Of a stretch of DNA of 64,000 bases, positions 42,356 to 51,437 are shown in pieces. The DNA is from Chersky-840 sp035532735 (GTDB lineage: Bacteria > Actinomycetota > Acidimicrobiia > Acidimicrobiales > UBA8190), in assembly GCA_035532735.1 (NCBI GenBank), contig DATKQM010000014.1:1-64000 (forward strand). The letters are read 5' to 3'. The notes below the pieces were generated by a model, which was not told where the DNA came from, made no database searches, and was given only the letters and a program-made list of their open reading frames with translations. The position numbers and the translations under genes were made by a program. Position 1 is the stretch's first letter. Every line of letters begins with the position of its first letter.

Positions 42356-43245
42356 GCCGAGACAGGTCCAGCGGTCCCGACCGATCCGCTCACACCGCGG
42401 GCACCCTCGTGGACGGCCTCCGCGACGAGACGGGCCATCTCGGCGGGGTCGGGGTCCTGGTAGATGACCCGTCCCACCGCCAGTCCGGCGGCCCCACCGG
42501 CCATGACGTCGCGGATCTCGTCGAGGACAGCTGCGCGGGGGTCGGCACCCGCGTCGGCACCCGCGTCGGCAGTCGTGGCGGCAGTCGTGGTGGCGGTGGT
42601 GGCGGCGGTGGCGGCGGTGCGTCGGGGACCACCGAGAAAGAGGACGGGGACGCCGACAGACGAGACGATCCGGGCTGCTGCGTCGACCCGGGCAGGGCCC
42701 GACGGAACGTCGGGGACCGGAGCCTTCACCACCGGCGCGCCCAGGTCGTGGGCGACGATCGCCGCGAAGACGATGGAATCGGTGTCGCGGGCCACTCCAC
42801 CGTCGCGCCAGGACAAGGGCTCGATAAGGGCGTCGAGGCCCAAGGACCGGGCTCTCTCGAGGACTTGACCCAACAGCTCGAGGGCCGGCGCGGTCAAGGG
42901 GTCGGTCATGTCGATCCGGGTCATGTGCTTGACGCCGGTCCAACCCTCGGCCGCAGCTTGGTCGACGGTCGCCACCAACCGGTCGTCGAGCTCGAAACCG
43001 CTGCCGGCCAGTCCCGTCCGGTTCAGCGACAGATAGGTCCGATGTCGGGGCTCGATCGCACCGGAGGCGGCGAGGTCACGAAGAGGTTGGGTGCTCGCCA
43101 AGATGCCCTCAGCGAAGGGAAGCGCGGCGGCCACGGCACTGACGTAGGCCCCGTAGGGCTCGATGGTGATCACCCCCCGGGCGCGGTGATCGGCCGCCAG
43201 GATGACCGCCGGCGCCTCGAAGGGCCTGCCCGTCGGCAACGTCAT
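42352..43245 (-). CDS. class I aldolase of the DhnA/LsrF type
   Basis: 297 residues. A TIM-barrel aldolase with ILAADHRARGVITIEPYGAY near the start and LSLNRTGLAG. Then VKHMTRIDMTDPLTAPALEL and ALIEPLSWRDGG follow, and the probable Schiff-base Lys is in LGAPVVKAPVPDVPSG. The final AAGLAVGRVIYQDPDP is the phosphate-binding end of the barrel. It should cleave a phosphorylated sugar or sugar acid in the cytoplasm. An Ala/Thr/Asp-rich insertion of about 30 residues (near 210-240) is encoded by tandem repeats. Its start overlaps the dehydrogenase gene (ATGA), and its end overlaps the FGGY kinase gene (GTGA), so expression is coupled. Confidence 0.82.
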   Translation of the reverse strand: MTLPTGRPFEAPAVILAADHRARGVITIEPYGAYVSAVAAALPFAEGILASTQPLRDLAASGAIEPRHRTYLSLNRTGLAGSGFELDDRLVATVDQAAAEGWTGVKHMTRIDMTDPLTAPALELLGQVLERARSLGLDALIEPLSWRDGGVARDTDSIVFAAIVAHDLGAPVVKAPVPDVPSGPARVDAAARIVSSVGVPVLFLGGPRRTAATAATTATTTAATTADAGADAGADPRAAVLDEIRDVMAGGAAGLAVGRVIYQDPDPAEMARLVAEAVHEGARGVSGSVGTAGPVSA

Positions 43246-44138
43246 TTCTCTCCGGATACTCCGGACAAGGCGAAGACCACCTTGGCCAGAGCCGAGAAGT
43301 CCTCCCGACCGAATCCTGCCGTCGAGGCTGCGGTCAGAGCTTGACGGGCGGTGGCGGTGGTCGTCATGGGGACACCGGCCCGGGCCGCGTAAGACAACGC
43401 GAGGTCGAGGTCCTTCGCCATGAGATCGGTCATGAAGCCGGGCTGCCAGTCGTTCGACGCGGGACTCTCCGCGATGACGCCGGGCACCGGGAGCCGGGTC
43501 CGGACGGCGGTGCAGTCCCCGGTCGAGTGGACGAGGACCTCGAGGAGCTTCCCCATGTCGACACCCGACCGCAACGCCAACGCCGTGGCTTCGGATGTCG
43601 CCACCATCTGGGCCGCGTAGATGAGGTTGTTGCAGAGCTTGACGACCTGGCCCATCCCGGGCCCACCGACATGGACGATGAGACCCGCCATGGGATCGAG
43701 GGCGGGCCGGGCGTCATCGAGTGTGGCTTCGTCGCCGCCCACCATCAGGGTGAGGGTTCCCTTCTTGGCGCCCACGGTGCCGCCCGAGACGGGCGCGTCG
43801 AGATACCGACCGCCGGCGCCGGTCACCCGGGCGTGCTGGGCCCGCTCGACGTCGGGGTCGATGGTCGAGCAGTCCACGACGATCGTCCCCGGCCCGATGA
43901 CCGGGACGACACTGTCGAGCACCTCGACGACCTCGGGGGAATTGGGGACACAGAGGATGAGGACCTCGCTCGACGACGCCACGCCGGTGATGGTGCCTCC
44001 GTCGATGGCGCCGAACGCCATCGCCTCGTCGACCGGTGGTCTGCTTCGCGACGCCACGGTCACCTGATGGCCCGCGGCGACGAGGTTGCGGGTCATGGGC
44101 AGCCCCATGGCGCCGAGGCCGATGAAACCCAGCTTCAC
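43242..44138 (-). CDS. 3-hydroxyisobutyrate-dehydrogenase-family oxidoreductase
   Basis: 298 residues. Rossmann start KLGFIGLGAMGLPMTRNLVA; substrate-binding signature DAPVSGGTVGAKKGTLTLMVG; catalytic Lys in GQVVKLCNNLIYAAQMVATS; C-terminal all-helical domain with FMTDLMAKDLDLALSYA. The family reduces or oxidises small beta-hydroxyacids and semialdehydes such as tartronate semialdehyde, 4-hydroxythreonate or sulfolactaldehyde. In this position, upstream of and overlapping an aldolase and a kinase, it probably processes a sugar-acid intermediate. It is first in the coupled unit 44138-40727, and the second GH4 gene lies 150 bp upstream on the same strand. Confidence 0.88.
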   Translation of the reverse strand: MKLGFIGLGAMGLPMTRNLVAAGHQVTVASRSRPPVDEAMAFGAIDGGTITGVASSSEVLILCVPNSPEVVEVLDSVVPVIGPGTIVVDCSTIDPDVERAQHARVTGAGGRYLDAPVSGGTVGAKKGTLTLMVGGDEATLDDARPALDPMAGLIVHVGGPGMGQVVKLCNNLIYAAQMVATSEATALALRSGVDMGKLLEVLVHSTGDCTAVRTRLPVPGVIAESPASNDWQPGFMTDLMAKDLDLALSYAARAGVPMTTTATARQALTAASTAGFGREDFSALAKVVFALSGVSGEK

Positions 44139-44165
44139 GAGAACCTCCGTTGTCGCCCGGTGCCC

Positions 44166-44290
44166 ACCACGTCAGCAATGCCCTGTACGTCACCAATGCC
44201 CGGTACGTCAGTAATTCAGCACCTAATCAATCCCAATTAATCCAGTACCTCAGTAACACAGACAGTTCTTCAGGTAACACAGACAGTTCT
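44166..44290. repeat. short direct repeats in the GH4-dehydrogenase spacer
   Basis: Two sets lie in the same spacer. Three loose copies of GTACGTCANNAATGCCC occur at 44166-44215. A 21-bp direct duplication containing AACACAGACAGTTCTTCAG follows at 44251-44292, the second copy of which ends in the stop region of the GH4 gene. The spacer is AT-richer than its surroundings. Confidence 0.75.
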
Positions 44291-45637
44291 TCAGCTGAAT
44301 CGGGGCAGCCACTTGGCGGTCCCGGCGAGGAGCTCCTCGACCATGGCCTCGGTCTCTCTGAGGTCGCCCCGACCGGCCAGGGGATCGAGGGCGAAGGCCT
44401 CATGGGCCAGGGCCCGATCGCCCGTCAAGGCCGCTTCGACGGTCAACTCCTGGACGGCGACGTGACGGCGGACGAGCTCCGCGAAGGGAGCCGGTGCGTG
44501 GGCCACGTCCCGACCCCGGATGCCATCCCCGTCGACGACGCAGATGGCCTCCACCACGGCGTCGGTGGGGAGGTCGGGACACTGGCCGGTGTTGGGTCGG
44601 TTGAGGGGGAGCTCCCGACGGGTGTCGGTGATGATCGAGTCGATGACCGGGGCCACCATCTCTCCCGAGTCCCAGGTGGCGAGCTCCTCCTTGCCGGCGA
44701 GGACGGCGTCGACCTCGGCGACGAACTCGGCCTGATGTTCTTCTCGTCGTGCCATGGGAGTGAGCTCGATGCCCCAGCTCGCGCCCCAACCTGATTCCTC
44801 GGTGAGGATCGACGGCATGAACTCCGCCAGATGGCGGTCGTTGGCACCGAGGAGGGCACCCCACCGGTCAAGGAGGGTCAACTTGAGAAGATGGCGTCGT
44901 CCGAAGTCGAGCTTCGAGAAGGGTTCGGCTTCTTCTTGGCCCGGCATCGGTGCGAACGCCTCGAGGCCACCGAGGTCGTCGACGAGCTCCGCCACCATCT
45001 CGAAGCCGTCCCGGCCGTCGATGTCGAGCTCGGTGATGACGGGAAAGTGGTTGATCCCCATGATCACGGGTCGGACCGCGGTGTGGGGCTTTCCGAAGGC
45101 GATGGCGAGGTCCATGCAGAAGCCGCCCACCTCGTGACAGAGGCCGACGGTGTTGACCCGGGTCTCCCGACAGACCGTCCGGGTCAGTGTGGTCATGGGG
45201 TTGGTGATGTTGAGGAGCCAGGCGTCGGGGCACTCGTCTTCCATGTCCCGGCCGATCCCGGCGAGGACGGGAATGTTCCGAAGGGCCCGGCTGATCCCAC
45301 CGGGGCCGATGGAGTCGCCGACCGACTGATGGATGCCGTGACGGCCCGGGACATCGATGTCGACGGCCATCGAGGCGAAGCCGCCCGTGGAGATCGTGAC
45401 GACCACGAAGTCCGCACCTTCGAGGGCCCGCCGCTGGTCGGTGGTGGTCGACACCTTGGACTTCGCACCCAGTTTGTCGTCCGCGATCCGGGCGATGGCC
45501 CCCATCTTCTCGAGAGGGACCGGGTCGATGTCCTCGAGGACGAGGTGGACCCCCGCCAGCGAGGGGAGGCTGAGGAGATCAGCGATGAGCTTGGGCGACC
45601 ACTGATAGCTGCCCCCGCCGATGATGGTGACCTGCAT
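44291..45637 (-). CDS. second GH4-family NAD-dependent glycosidase
   Basis: 448 residues, similar in plan to the protein at 25861-27243. It has QVTIIGGGSYQWSPKLIADL, VVVTISTGGFASMAVDIDVP, GPGGISRALRNIPVL, NITNPMTTLTRTVCRET, GLCHE with the metal-binding Cys, and GINHFP with the His. Unlike its paralogue it keeps His after GLC. Length matches GH4 alpha-galacturonidase or alpha-glucosidase types, but specificity is open. The ATG at 45637 has AAGGA eight bases upstream; an in-frame ATG three codons earlier (45646) is less well placed. It stands immediately upstream of the dehydrogenase-aldolase-kinase-LarA series, suggesting it releases the sugar or uronic acid that the series degrades. Confidence 0.88.
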   Translation of the reverse strand: MQVTIIGGGSYQWSPKLIADLLSLPSLAGVHLVLEDIDPVPLEKMGAIARIADDKLGAKSKVSTTTDQRRALEGADFVVVTISTGGFASMAVDIDVPGRHGIHQSVGDSIGPGGISRALRNIPVLAGIGRDMEDECPDAWLLNITNPMTTLTRTVCRETRVNTVGLCHEVGGFCMDLAIAFGKPHTAVRPVIMGINHFPVITELDIDGRDGFEMVAELVDDLGGLEAFAPMPGQEEAEPFSKLDFGRRHLLKLTLLDRWGALLGANDRHLAEFMPSILTEESGWGASWGIELTPMARREEHQAEFVAEVDAVLAGKEELATWDSGEMVAPVIDSIITDTRRELPLNRPNTGQCPDLPTDAVVEAICVVDGDGIRGRDVAHAPAPFAELVRRHVAVQELTVEAALTGDRALAHEAFALDPLAGRGDLRETEAMVEELLAGTAKWLPRFS

Positions 45638-45688
45638 GGTCCTCATCCTTCCACGACGTTCCCTGACGGGACGGCCGGGCGCCTTGTC

Positions 45689-45706
45689 TAGAACAGGTTC
45701 TATACT
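45689..45706 (+). promoter_or_regulatory. KstR-like operator overlapping a -10 element, thiolase promoter
   Basis: TAGAACAGGTTCTA (45689-45702) is a perfect inverted repeat of TAGAAC around two bases and matches the core of the mycobacterial KstR operator (TAGAACNNGTTCTA). Its right end overlaps TATACT (45701-45706), a good -10 hexamer, so a bound repressor would block the promoter. The thiolase ATG is 58 bases downstream of the hexamer. Confidence 0.7.
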
Positions 45707-45763
45707 CGGTTTCTCAACGAGGTCGGTCCTCGGTGGACACCCGACTCTCTCGGAGGTAGGGCA

Positions 45764-46924
45764 ATGGCACGACCGGTGATCGTCGAAGCGGTGCGGACCC
45801 CCATCGGCAAGCGAAACGGGTGGTTGTCGGGTTTCCACGCCGCCGAATTGCTCGCCACGGCGCAGGTGGAACTGGTGAAGCGGGCCGGGATCGAGCCCTC
45901 CGAGGTGGAGCAGATCGTGGGTGGATGTGTCACCCAGGCCGGGGAGCAGGCGTCCAACGTCACCCGGACGGCATGGCTCAGCATGGGCCTGCCCTATGAG
46001 ACCGCGGCGACGACCATCGACTGCCAGTGCGGTTCCGCCCAGCAGGCCAATCACTTCGTGGCCAATCTCGTGGGTGCCGGCGCCATCGACGTGGGGATCG
46101 CGTGCGGGGTCGAGGCCATGAGCCGGGTCGGGTTGGGCGCCAATGCCATCAACGGTCCGGGGAGCTCTCGGCCGCCGGACTTCCCCTGGGACATGCCCGA
46201 CCAGTTCAACGCGGCGGAGCGGATTGCCAAGAAGTACGGGATCACCCGGGAGGACGTCGACGCGCTCGGGCTGGCTTCGCAGCAGAAGGCCGCTCGGGCC
46301 TGGGAAGAGGGACGGTTCGACCGGGAAGTCTTCGGTATCGACGCGCCGGTCGTCGGTCCCGACGGGCCGACCGGAGAGCGAATGAACGTGGCCCGTGACC
46401 AAGGTCTGCGCGAGACGACGCCAGAGGTACTGGCCGGGTTGAAGCCCGTGCTCCCCGACGGGATGCACACGGCGGGGAACTCGTCACAGATCTCCGACGG
46501 CGCCGCCGCGGTGCTCTGGATGTCCGAGGACCGGGCCAAGGCAGCCGGATTGCGGCCCCGGGCGCGGATCGTGGCCCAGGTTCTCGTGGGGTCGGATCCC
46601 TACTACCACCTCGACGGTCCCATCGCCGCCACCGAGAAGGTCCTCGCCAAGGCCGGGATGACCGCCGATGACATTGACATCTTCGAGGTCAACGAGGCCT
46701 TCGCCTCGGTGGTCTGCTCCTGGCAGAAGGTCCATGGGATCGACTGGGACAAGGTGAACGTGAACGGCGGCGCCATCGCCATCGGTCACCCGGTGGGATC
46801 GACGGGGAGTCGGTTGATCACGACCGCGCTCCACGAGCTCGAGCGTCGTGACGCCAACCTGGCTTTGGTCTCGATGTGCTGCGGTGGTGCTCTCGCCACC
46901 GGCACCATCATCGAACGCATCTGA
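45764..46924 (+). CDS. acetyl-CoA acyltransferase (thiolase)
   Basis: 386 residues. The nucleophilic Cys is in TIDCQCGSAQQANHFVANL near 87-90. FEVNEAFASVV, then GGAIAIGHPVGSTGSRLITT with the catalytic His, and SMCCGGALATGTIIERI with the second Cys complete the active site. It cleaves 3-ketoacyl-CoA to acetyl- or propionyl-CoA and a shortened acyl-CoA. GGAGG lies seven bases before the ATG. The KstR-like operator over its promoter suggests steroid or side-chain degradation, comparable to FadA5-type thiolases in mycobacteria. The gene is monocistronic here. Confidence 0.92.
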   Translation: MARPVIVEAVRTPIGKRNGWLSGFHAAELLATAQVELVKRAGIEPSEVEQIVGGCVTQAGEQASNVTRTAWLSMGLPYETAATTIDCQCGSAQQANHFVANLVGAGAIDVGIACGVEAMSRVGLGANAINGPGSSRPPDFPWDMPDQFNAAERIAKKYGITREDVDALGLASQQKAARAWEEGRFDREVFGIDAPVVGPDGPTGERMNVARDQGLRETTPEVLAGLKPVLPDGMHTAGNSSQISDGAAAVLWMSEDRAKAAGLRPRARIVAQVLVGSDPYYHLDGPIAATEKVLAKAGMTADDIDIFEVNEAFASVVCSWQKVHGIDWDKVNVNGGAIAIGHPVGSTGSRLITTALHELERRDANLALVSMCCGGALATGTIIERI

Positions 46925-47024
46925 TCGGCCCCGCTTTCGTCGGAGCCTCAGAGGTCACTGCGCTTCTTGAGGAATTGTCCCCGGGTTGTGCCCTTGGGTG
47001 TAGGACGGAGTCCAGGATGGGACG

Positions 47025-49286
47025 GTGATGGCGGGGCGAATCAGGCCGACCGCTCGGCGTCGAGTGGCGAAGGCCCTGGCGGCGAGTGCGATCGTGTTCT
47101 CGAGCGCGGTTGCCGCCGCAGGGCTCCCGCCAGCCCCGTCCACAGCGTCCACGGCTTCAGCCCGATCCAACGTGTCAGTTGCAGGACCGGTGGCCCACAC
47201 CGTGTTCGGGACGAGTTGGCCCGTGTACCACCACGACGGTCTCGGAAGCGGTGCGGATCCCACTAGCACCAACCTCACCCCGGCGGCCGCCGCGTGGACC
47301 TCGGTCGGTCTCGATGGTCAGATCTTCGGTGAGCCGCTCGTGGCGGCCGGGCGTGTCGTCGTCGCCACCGAGAACGACACCATCAACGAGTTGGCGGCCA
47401 ACACCGGCGCGGTGTTGTGGTCGACGCACGTGGGGACGGCGGTGCCGTCGGGGAACCTTCCCTGTGGTGACATCGCACCGTTGGTCGGGATCACCGGGAC
47501 ACCGGTCATCGACCAGGCGCGGGGAGAGGTCTTCGCCGTCACCGACGAGACGGTCGGGGGATCGGGCGCGCAGCACTTCATGGTGGGCCTCGACCTCAAT
47601 ACCGGCGCGGTCCTTCTCCATCAGCCCATCGTGTTGGCGGGATCGGACCAGTTGGCCGAGCTCCAGCGGACCGGGCTGGCACTCGACAACGGGAACGTCG
47701 TCGCCGGTTTCGGGGGGAACTCCGGAGACTGTGGGAACTACCACGGTTGGGTGGTTTCGATCCCCGAGGGAGGTGGGGCCCAACAATCGTTCGAGGTCGC
47801 CGCGGCACCCGGTGACAACCAAGGTGCGGTGTGGATGGGAGGGGCCGCCCCCGAGGTCGACGGGCAAGGAAACATCTGGCTGACCACTTCCAACAGCGCG
47901 TTCTCGTCGTCAACCGACAGCTACGACAACAGCGACGGCGTCATCGAGCTGTCACCGTCGATGCAGGTTCTCCAGGCGTTCGCCCCCTCCACGTGGTTCA
48001 GCGACAACGGGAGTGATCTCGATCTCGGCTCGAGCCCACCCGCATTGGTGTCGTCCGACGGGCTGGCTTTCCAGGCCGGGAAGTCCCATGTCGGCTACCT
48101 CCTCTCGGAGTCACACCTGGGCGGGATCGGCGGACAACTCCAGACCGTGTCGTCGTTCTGTTCCGGGACCGTCGACGGGGGGGTGGCGGTGTCGGGTGGG
48201 GTTGTCTATGAGCCCTGTCAGGCCGGGGTCGTGGCCGTGGCGACCGGTACGCCCAACAGCGCCAACGTGTTGTGGCAGACCAACACCGGCGCGGGCGGCC
48301 CCCCCATCGCGGCCGGTGGGTTGGTCTGGACCATCGGGGGAACGACCCTCTACGGACTGGACCCCTCCACGGGACATGCCCTGGAGAGCTTCTCCCTCGG
48401 GTCCGGGGCCAACCATTTCCCCACACCGACCGTCGCCGACGGGTTGTTGCTCGCGGCGTCGTCGAACGAGGTCCACGCGTTTGTCGGTCCGGCCGGTCTT
48501 CCGCCCGCGCCACCGCCCCCACCGGCCCGGTCGGGCTACTGGACGACGGCGTCGGACGGGGGAGTCTTCTCCTTCGGCGGGGCCGGGTTCGACGGGTCGA
48601 TGGGTGGGAAACATCTCAGCGCGCCCGTGGTCGGGATGGCCGCCACCGGGGACGGCGGGGGGTACTGGCTGGTGGCCTCGGACGGTGGGGTCTTCGCCTT
48701 CGGCGACGCCGGCTTCTTCGGCTCGATGGGGGGTCGGCCCCTCGTGAAGCCCATGGTGGGGTTGGCGGCGGTGCCCAACGGCGACGGCTACTGGACCGTG
48801 GCCTCCGACGGTGGGGTCTTCGCCTTCGGGGGTGCCCGGTACTTCGGTTCCATGGGTGGCAGAGCGCTGGCCCGACCCGTGGTCGGGATGGCCGCCACCG
48901 GGGACGGCGGGGGGTACTGGCTGGTGGCCTCGGACGGTGGGGTCTTCGCCTTCGGCGACGCCGGTTTCTTCGGCTCCATGGGGGGGAGGCAGCTCTCCCA
49001 ACCTGTGGTGGCGATGGCAGGAGCTGTCGGTGGTGGGTACTGGATGGTGGCTTCGGACGGTGGGATCTTCACCTTCGGTGGGGCGGGATTCTTCGGCTCC
49101 ATGGGTGGGCGGAGGTTGAGCCGCCCGGTGGTGGGCATGAAGCCGACCTCGACAGGCCAGGGCTACTGGGAGGTCGCCTCCGACGGAGGGATCTTCACCT
49201 TCGGCGACGCGCCCTTCGAGGGATCCGAGGGCGGCGCCCGGTTGGTGGCGCCCATGGTGGGCATGGCCGCGCCACCGCTTCTCTAG
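47025..49286 (+). CDS. secreted PQQ-like propeller protein with FGSMGG repeats
   Basis: 753 residues. A signal peptide at about 1-38 precedes a PQQ/YVTN-like beta-propeller (about 60-490; GLDGQIFGEPLVAAGRVVVA, NELAANTGAVLWSTHVGTAV, VYEPCQAGVVAV). After a PPAPPPPPARS hinge come six repeats of about 42 residues with the pattern GYWxVASDGGVFAFGDAGFFGSMGG. Such repeats are frequent in surface proteins of Acidimicrobiia and related actinobacteria; their role is unknown. No quinone- or metal-binding enzyme residues are evident. The start is GTG at 47025 or the adjacent ATG, with AGGA upstream. Confidence 0.85.
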   Translation: MMAGRIRPTARRRVAKALAASAIVFSSAVAAAGLPPAPSTASTASARSNVSVAGPVAHTVFGTSWPVYHHDGLGSGADPTSTNLTPAAAAWTSVGLDGQIFGEPLVAAGRVVVATENDTINELAANTGAVLWSTHVGTAVPSGNLPCGDIAPLVGITGTPVIDQARGEVFAVTDETVGGSGAQHFMVGLDLNTGAVLLHQPIVLAGSDQLAELQRTGLALDNGNVVAGFGGNSGDCGNYHGWVVSIPEGGGAQQSFEVAAAPGDNQGAVWMGGAAPEVDGQGNIWLTTSNSAFSSSTDSYDNSDGVIELSPSMQVLQAFAPSTWFSDNGSDLDLGSSPPALVSSDGLAFQAGKSHVGYLLSESHLGGIGGQLQTVSSFCSGTVDGGVAVSGGVVYEPCQAGVVAVATGTPNSANVLWQTNTGAGGPPIAAGGLVWTIGGTTLYGLDPSTGHALESFSLGSGANHFPTPTVADGLLLAASSNEVHAFVGPAGLPPAPPPPPARSGYWTTASDGGVFSFGGAGFDGSMGGKHLSAPVVGMAATGDGGGYWLVASDGGVFAFGDAGFFGSMGGRPLVKPMVGLAAVPNGDGYWTVASDGGVFAFGGARYFGSMGGRALARPVVGMAATGDGGGYWLVASDGGVFAFGDAGFFGSMGGRQLSQPVVAMAGAVGGGYWMVASDGGIFTFGGAGFFGSMGGRRLSRPVVGMKPTSTGQGYWEVASDGGIFTFGDAPFEGSEGGARLVAPMVGMAAPPLL
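48624..48964. repeat. duplicated unit pair inside the FGSMGG repeats
   Basis: 48624-48712 and 48876-48964 are identical over 89 bases, exactly two 42-codon units apart, while the unit between them differs at many positions. This points to recent duplication or gene conversion within the array, not uniform divergence. Confidence 0.85.
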
Positions 49287-49331
49287 TTACTCCGGATTAC
49301 TCCGGATTCTCTCATTGCTGGGGACCGCTCT

Positions 49332-50042
49332 CTAACTGCCTGCGTCCGAAGACCGGGGCCGGCGAGTCGAACGTTCCGCCACCTGACGGATCCGCTTCGG
49401 GTCGAGGACAGCGAACTCGCCCTCGGCTTCCACACAGACGACGCCGTCTTGGACGAGCCGTCCCTTGCTCGTGACGCGCCGGCCGTCGTTGGCCACGACC
49501 TCGGCCTCGAACCGGGCCTCGACGCCGACGAGGGTGGGACGTCGGAATCGGATGGTGAGCCAGACCGTGGGGCCCGCCGAGCCACTCAAGTGGTTGGCGG
49601 CGGTGAGGACGATGTCGAAGGTCGCCGCCAGAGCGGCTCCGTGGACCCAACCCGGGCCACCTTCGTAGGGAGTGGTGAACACAGCCGTGCCGATGGCGAG
49701 GGGCGGCTCGAACGAGATCGCCACCGGGAGGGCGATCGGGTTGTACCGGCCGATGACCGGGTCATAGGGCATCGCCCTCTCCATCGACCCGGTCGTGTCC
49801 GGTGGACCGGATCCCTCGGGGGGGTCGATGAACCGGGGGACGGGATGGGCGGGGACGTGGCCGGCGAGGACATCGGCTGTGGACCGGAGCTGGGCCACCA
49901 CCGTGTCGAGGACATCGGGCGGGGCGGTATTGGTCACCACCAGGTCGATGAGACGGCGGACGGTGTCGGTGAGCTCCGCCATCGGTTGTCCCCGGCCCGC
50001 GATGGCGGGATGGAAGCTCCCCGAGACCTCGTCGCTCTCCAT
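49332..50042 (-). CDS. PaaI-like hotdog thioesterase
   Basis: 236 residues. The hotdog domain is in the second half: PVAISFEPPLAIGTAVFTTP, then EGGPGWVHGAALAATFDIVL with the HGG-like active-site turn (HGA), and VWLTIRFRRPTLVGVEARFE. It should hydrolyse acyl-CoA thioesters in the cytoplasm. The N-terminal 90 residues are helical, as in the similar protein at 52210-52965, and the two share the order of segments. It lies convergent with the propeller gene and divergent from the truncated permease. Confidence 0.8.
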   Translation of the reverse strand: MESDEVSGSFHPAIAGRGQPMAELTDTVRRLIDLVVTNTAPPDVLDTVVAQLRSTADVLAGHVPAHPVPRFIDPPEGSGPPDTTGSMERAMPYDPVIGRYNPIALPVAISFEPPLAIGTAVFTTPYEGGPGWVHGAALAATFDIVLTAANHLSGSAGPTVWLTIRFRRPTLVGVEARFEAEVVANDGRRVTSKGRLVQDGVVCVEAEGEFAVLDPKRIRQVAERSTRRPRSSDAGS

Positions 50043-50288
50043 CTCTCGCTGTGTCGCCTTCTGTCGGGTCGCTCACCTGGGAGCACGGGTCGAATCGAGA
50101 CTGTCTACCCGGTCGCCCCGGCCACTTTCACATCGACCCGGTCGGCCCGCTCGGGTCTCGCTCGCCCCGTCCGGTCGATGCCGGCCTCGGCGCAGCCCAC
50201 CCAGGGTGCTACCACGACACCCCGAAACGGGCTGGCCACCTTGGTGCCCGTGCCCCGATGGGCGACACTTGGGCCCCAGGAGGTGGCG

Positions 50289-51437
50289 TTGGGAGCGGTG
50301 AGGCTGGTATTTCGTGCCGAGCTGCGGCGTCGGTGGCCATCGTGGCTGGCCATTTCCCTCCTCGTGGCCCTGGTGGGCGGATTCGTCCTGGCCGTCACCG
50401 CGGCGGGCCGCCGCACCGAGTCGGCGTTCCCCCGCTTTGTCGCCAAATACGGCTTCGACGCCGTGGGCTACGCCACGCGCCCGGTGCCGCGGCTGGCCAC
50501 CCTGCCCGAGGTCGCCTCCGCCACCAGGCTGGTCAGCCCTCTCAGCGGGCAACCGACGTGCGCCTGTCACGGAGTGATCGATTCGACGAACTTCTCCGTC
50601 ACGGTGCTGCCCGCCAACCCCGAATCGTTCTCGAAACTCGTGTCCGGTCATTGGCCCGATGAGTCGTCGACGGACCAGGTGCTGGCGTCATTCACCTTGC
50701 AGCAGGACTTCGGCGTCCATCTCGGCACCGTCATCCATGTGCCGTTCTACGCCGCCTCGCAACTGCAGGCCTACTTCAGTGCCACCGGCGCGGAACCGAC
50801 GCCGACAGGCCCCGCGCTGGCCTTGCGAGTGGTCGGGTTCGAAGCCAGCGAGGGTGATTTCCCGGCCGGCGCCGCCTCGTCCTACAGCCTCTACGCCACC
50901 CACGCCTTCGCCCGCACTGTGGTCCCCCATACGGGGGTGGCGGAGGTATACCTCGTGCGATTGCACCGTGGCGCGGCCGGCCTGGCCCGATTCGGCGTCG
51001 ATGTCAACGCCCTGGCTTCGGCCGGAGTCGCCGGCTACGAGAGCGGCGATCAGCTCAACGTCTCGGTACAGGCGTCGATCCACCCGCAAGCGGTCGGCTG
51101 GTGGCTGTTGGCGGTCCTGGCCGGGCTGGTCGGGCTCCTGGTCATCGGCCAGGCCTTGGCCCGACAGACCGTGGTCGAGAGCGAGGACCACCCCACACTG
51201 GCCACCTTGGGCCTGGACCGGTCGCAGCTGGTGGCGCTGTCCATGGTCCGGAATCTGGCGCCCCTGGTCCGGCCGGCGGACGGCCTTTGGAACTGGAATC
51301 CGTTCTATTGTCGGGAGGCCCCGCAGCGGGCAGGGGAGGAGCCGGCACCACCAGGCACCCCTCGAGCCCAGGCGGCGGGCCGAGTCGAGAAGGACGAGAA
51401 GGAGAGGCCATGGCCGGTCCCGGCACTGAGAACCTGA
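50289..51437 (+). pseudogene. FtsX-like ABC permease, C-terminal half missing
   Basis: The frame encodes the first part of a MacB/FtsX-type permease: RLVFRAELRRRWPSWLAISL, then ALVGGFVLAVTAAGRRTESA (helix 1). A large extracellular domain follows, then the second helix WWLLAVLAGLVGLLVIGQAL with ARQTVVESEDHPTLATLGLD. Relatives have about 800-900 residues and several more helices; here likeness ends near 51260 and a stop follows at 51435. A TTG at 50289, five bases after AGGAGG, is the best start, with GTGs at 50283 and 50298 as alternatives. The crotonase gene and a KstR-like site overlap its aberrant end, so the 3' part was probably replaced by the inserted promoter region. Confidence 0.65.
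51294..51307 (+). promoter_or_regulatory. degenerate KstR-like operator before the crotonase gene
   Basis: TGGAATCCGTTCTA matches the core TAGAACNNGTTCTA at 10 of 12 defined positions, with a perfect right half. It lies 103 bp before the ATG at 51410. It is weaker than the sites at 45689 and 59985. Confidence 0.4.

Noticed and set aside
42352..44138. Assignment of the dehydrogenase-aldolase-kinase unit to sulfoquinovose degradation
   Set aside because: The families overlap with sulfoglycolysis enzymes, but the kinase is FGGY and not PfkB type, and no sulfoquinovosidase or sulfonate-specific signature is present.
44291..46468. Extension of the second GH4 frame upstream to 46468 (725 codons)
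   Set aside because: The GH4 family begins with the NAD-binding segment at 45637, preceded by a good ribosome binding site; the extension is antisense to the thiolase gene.
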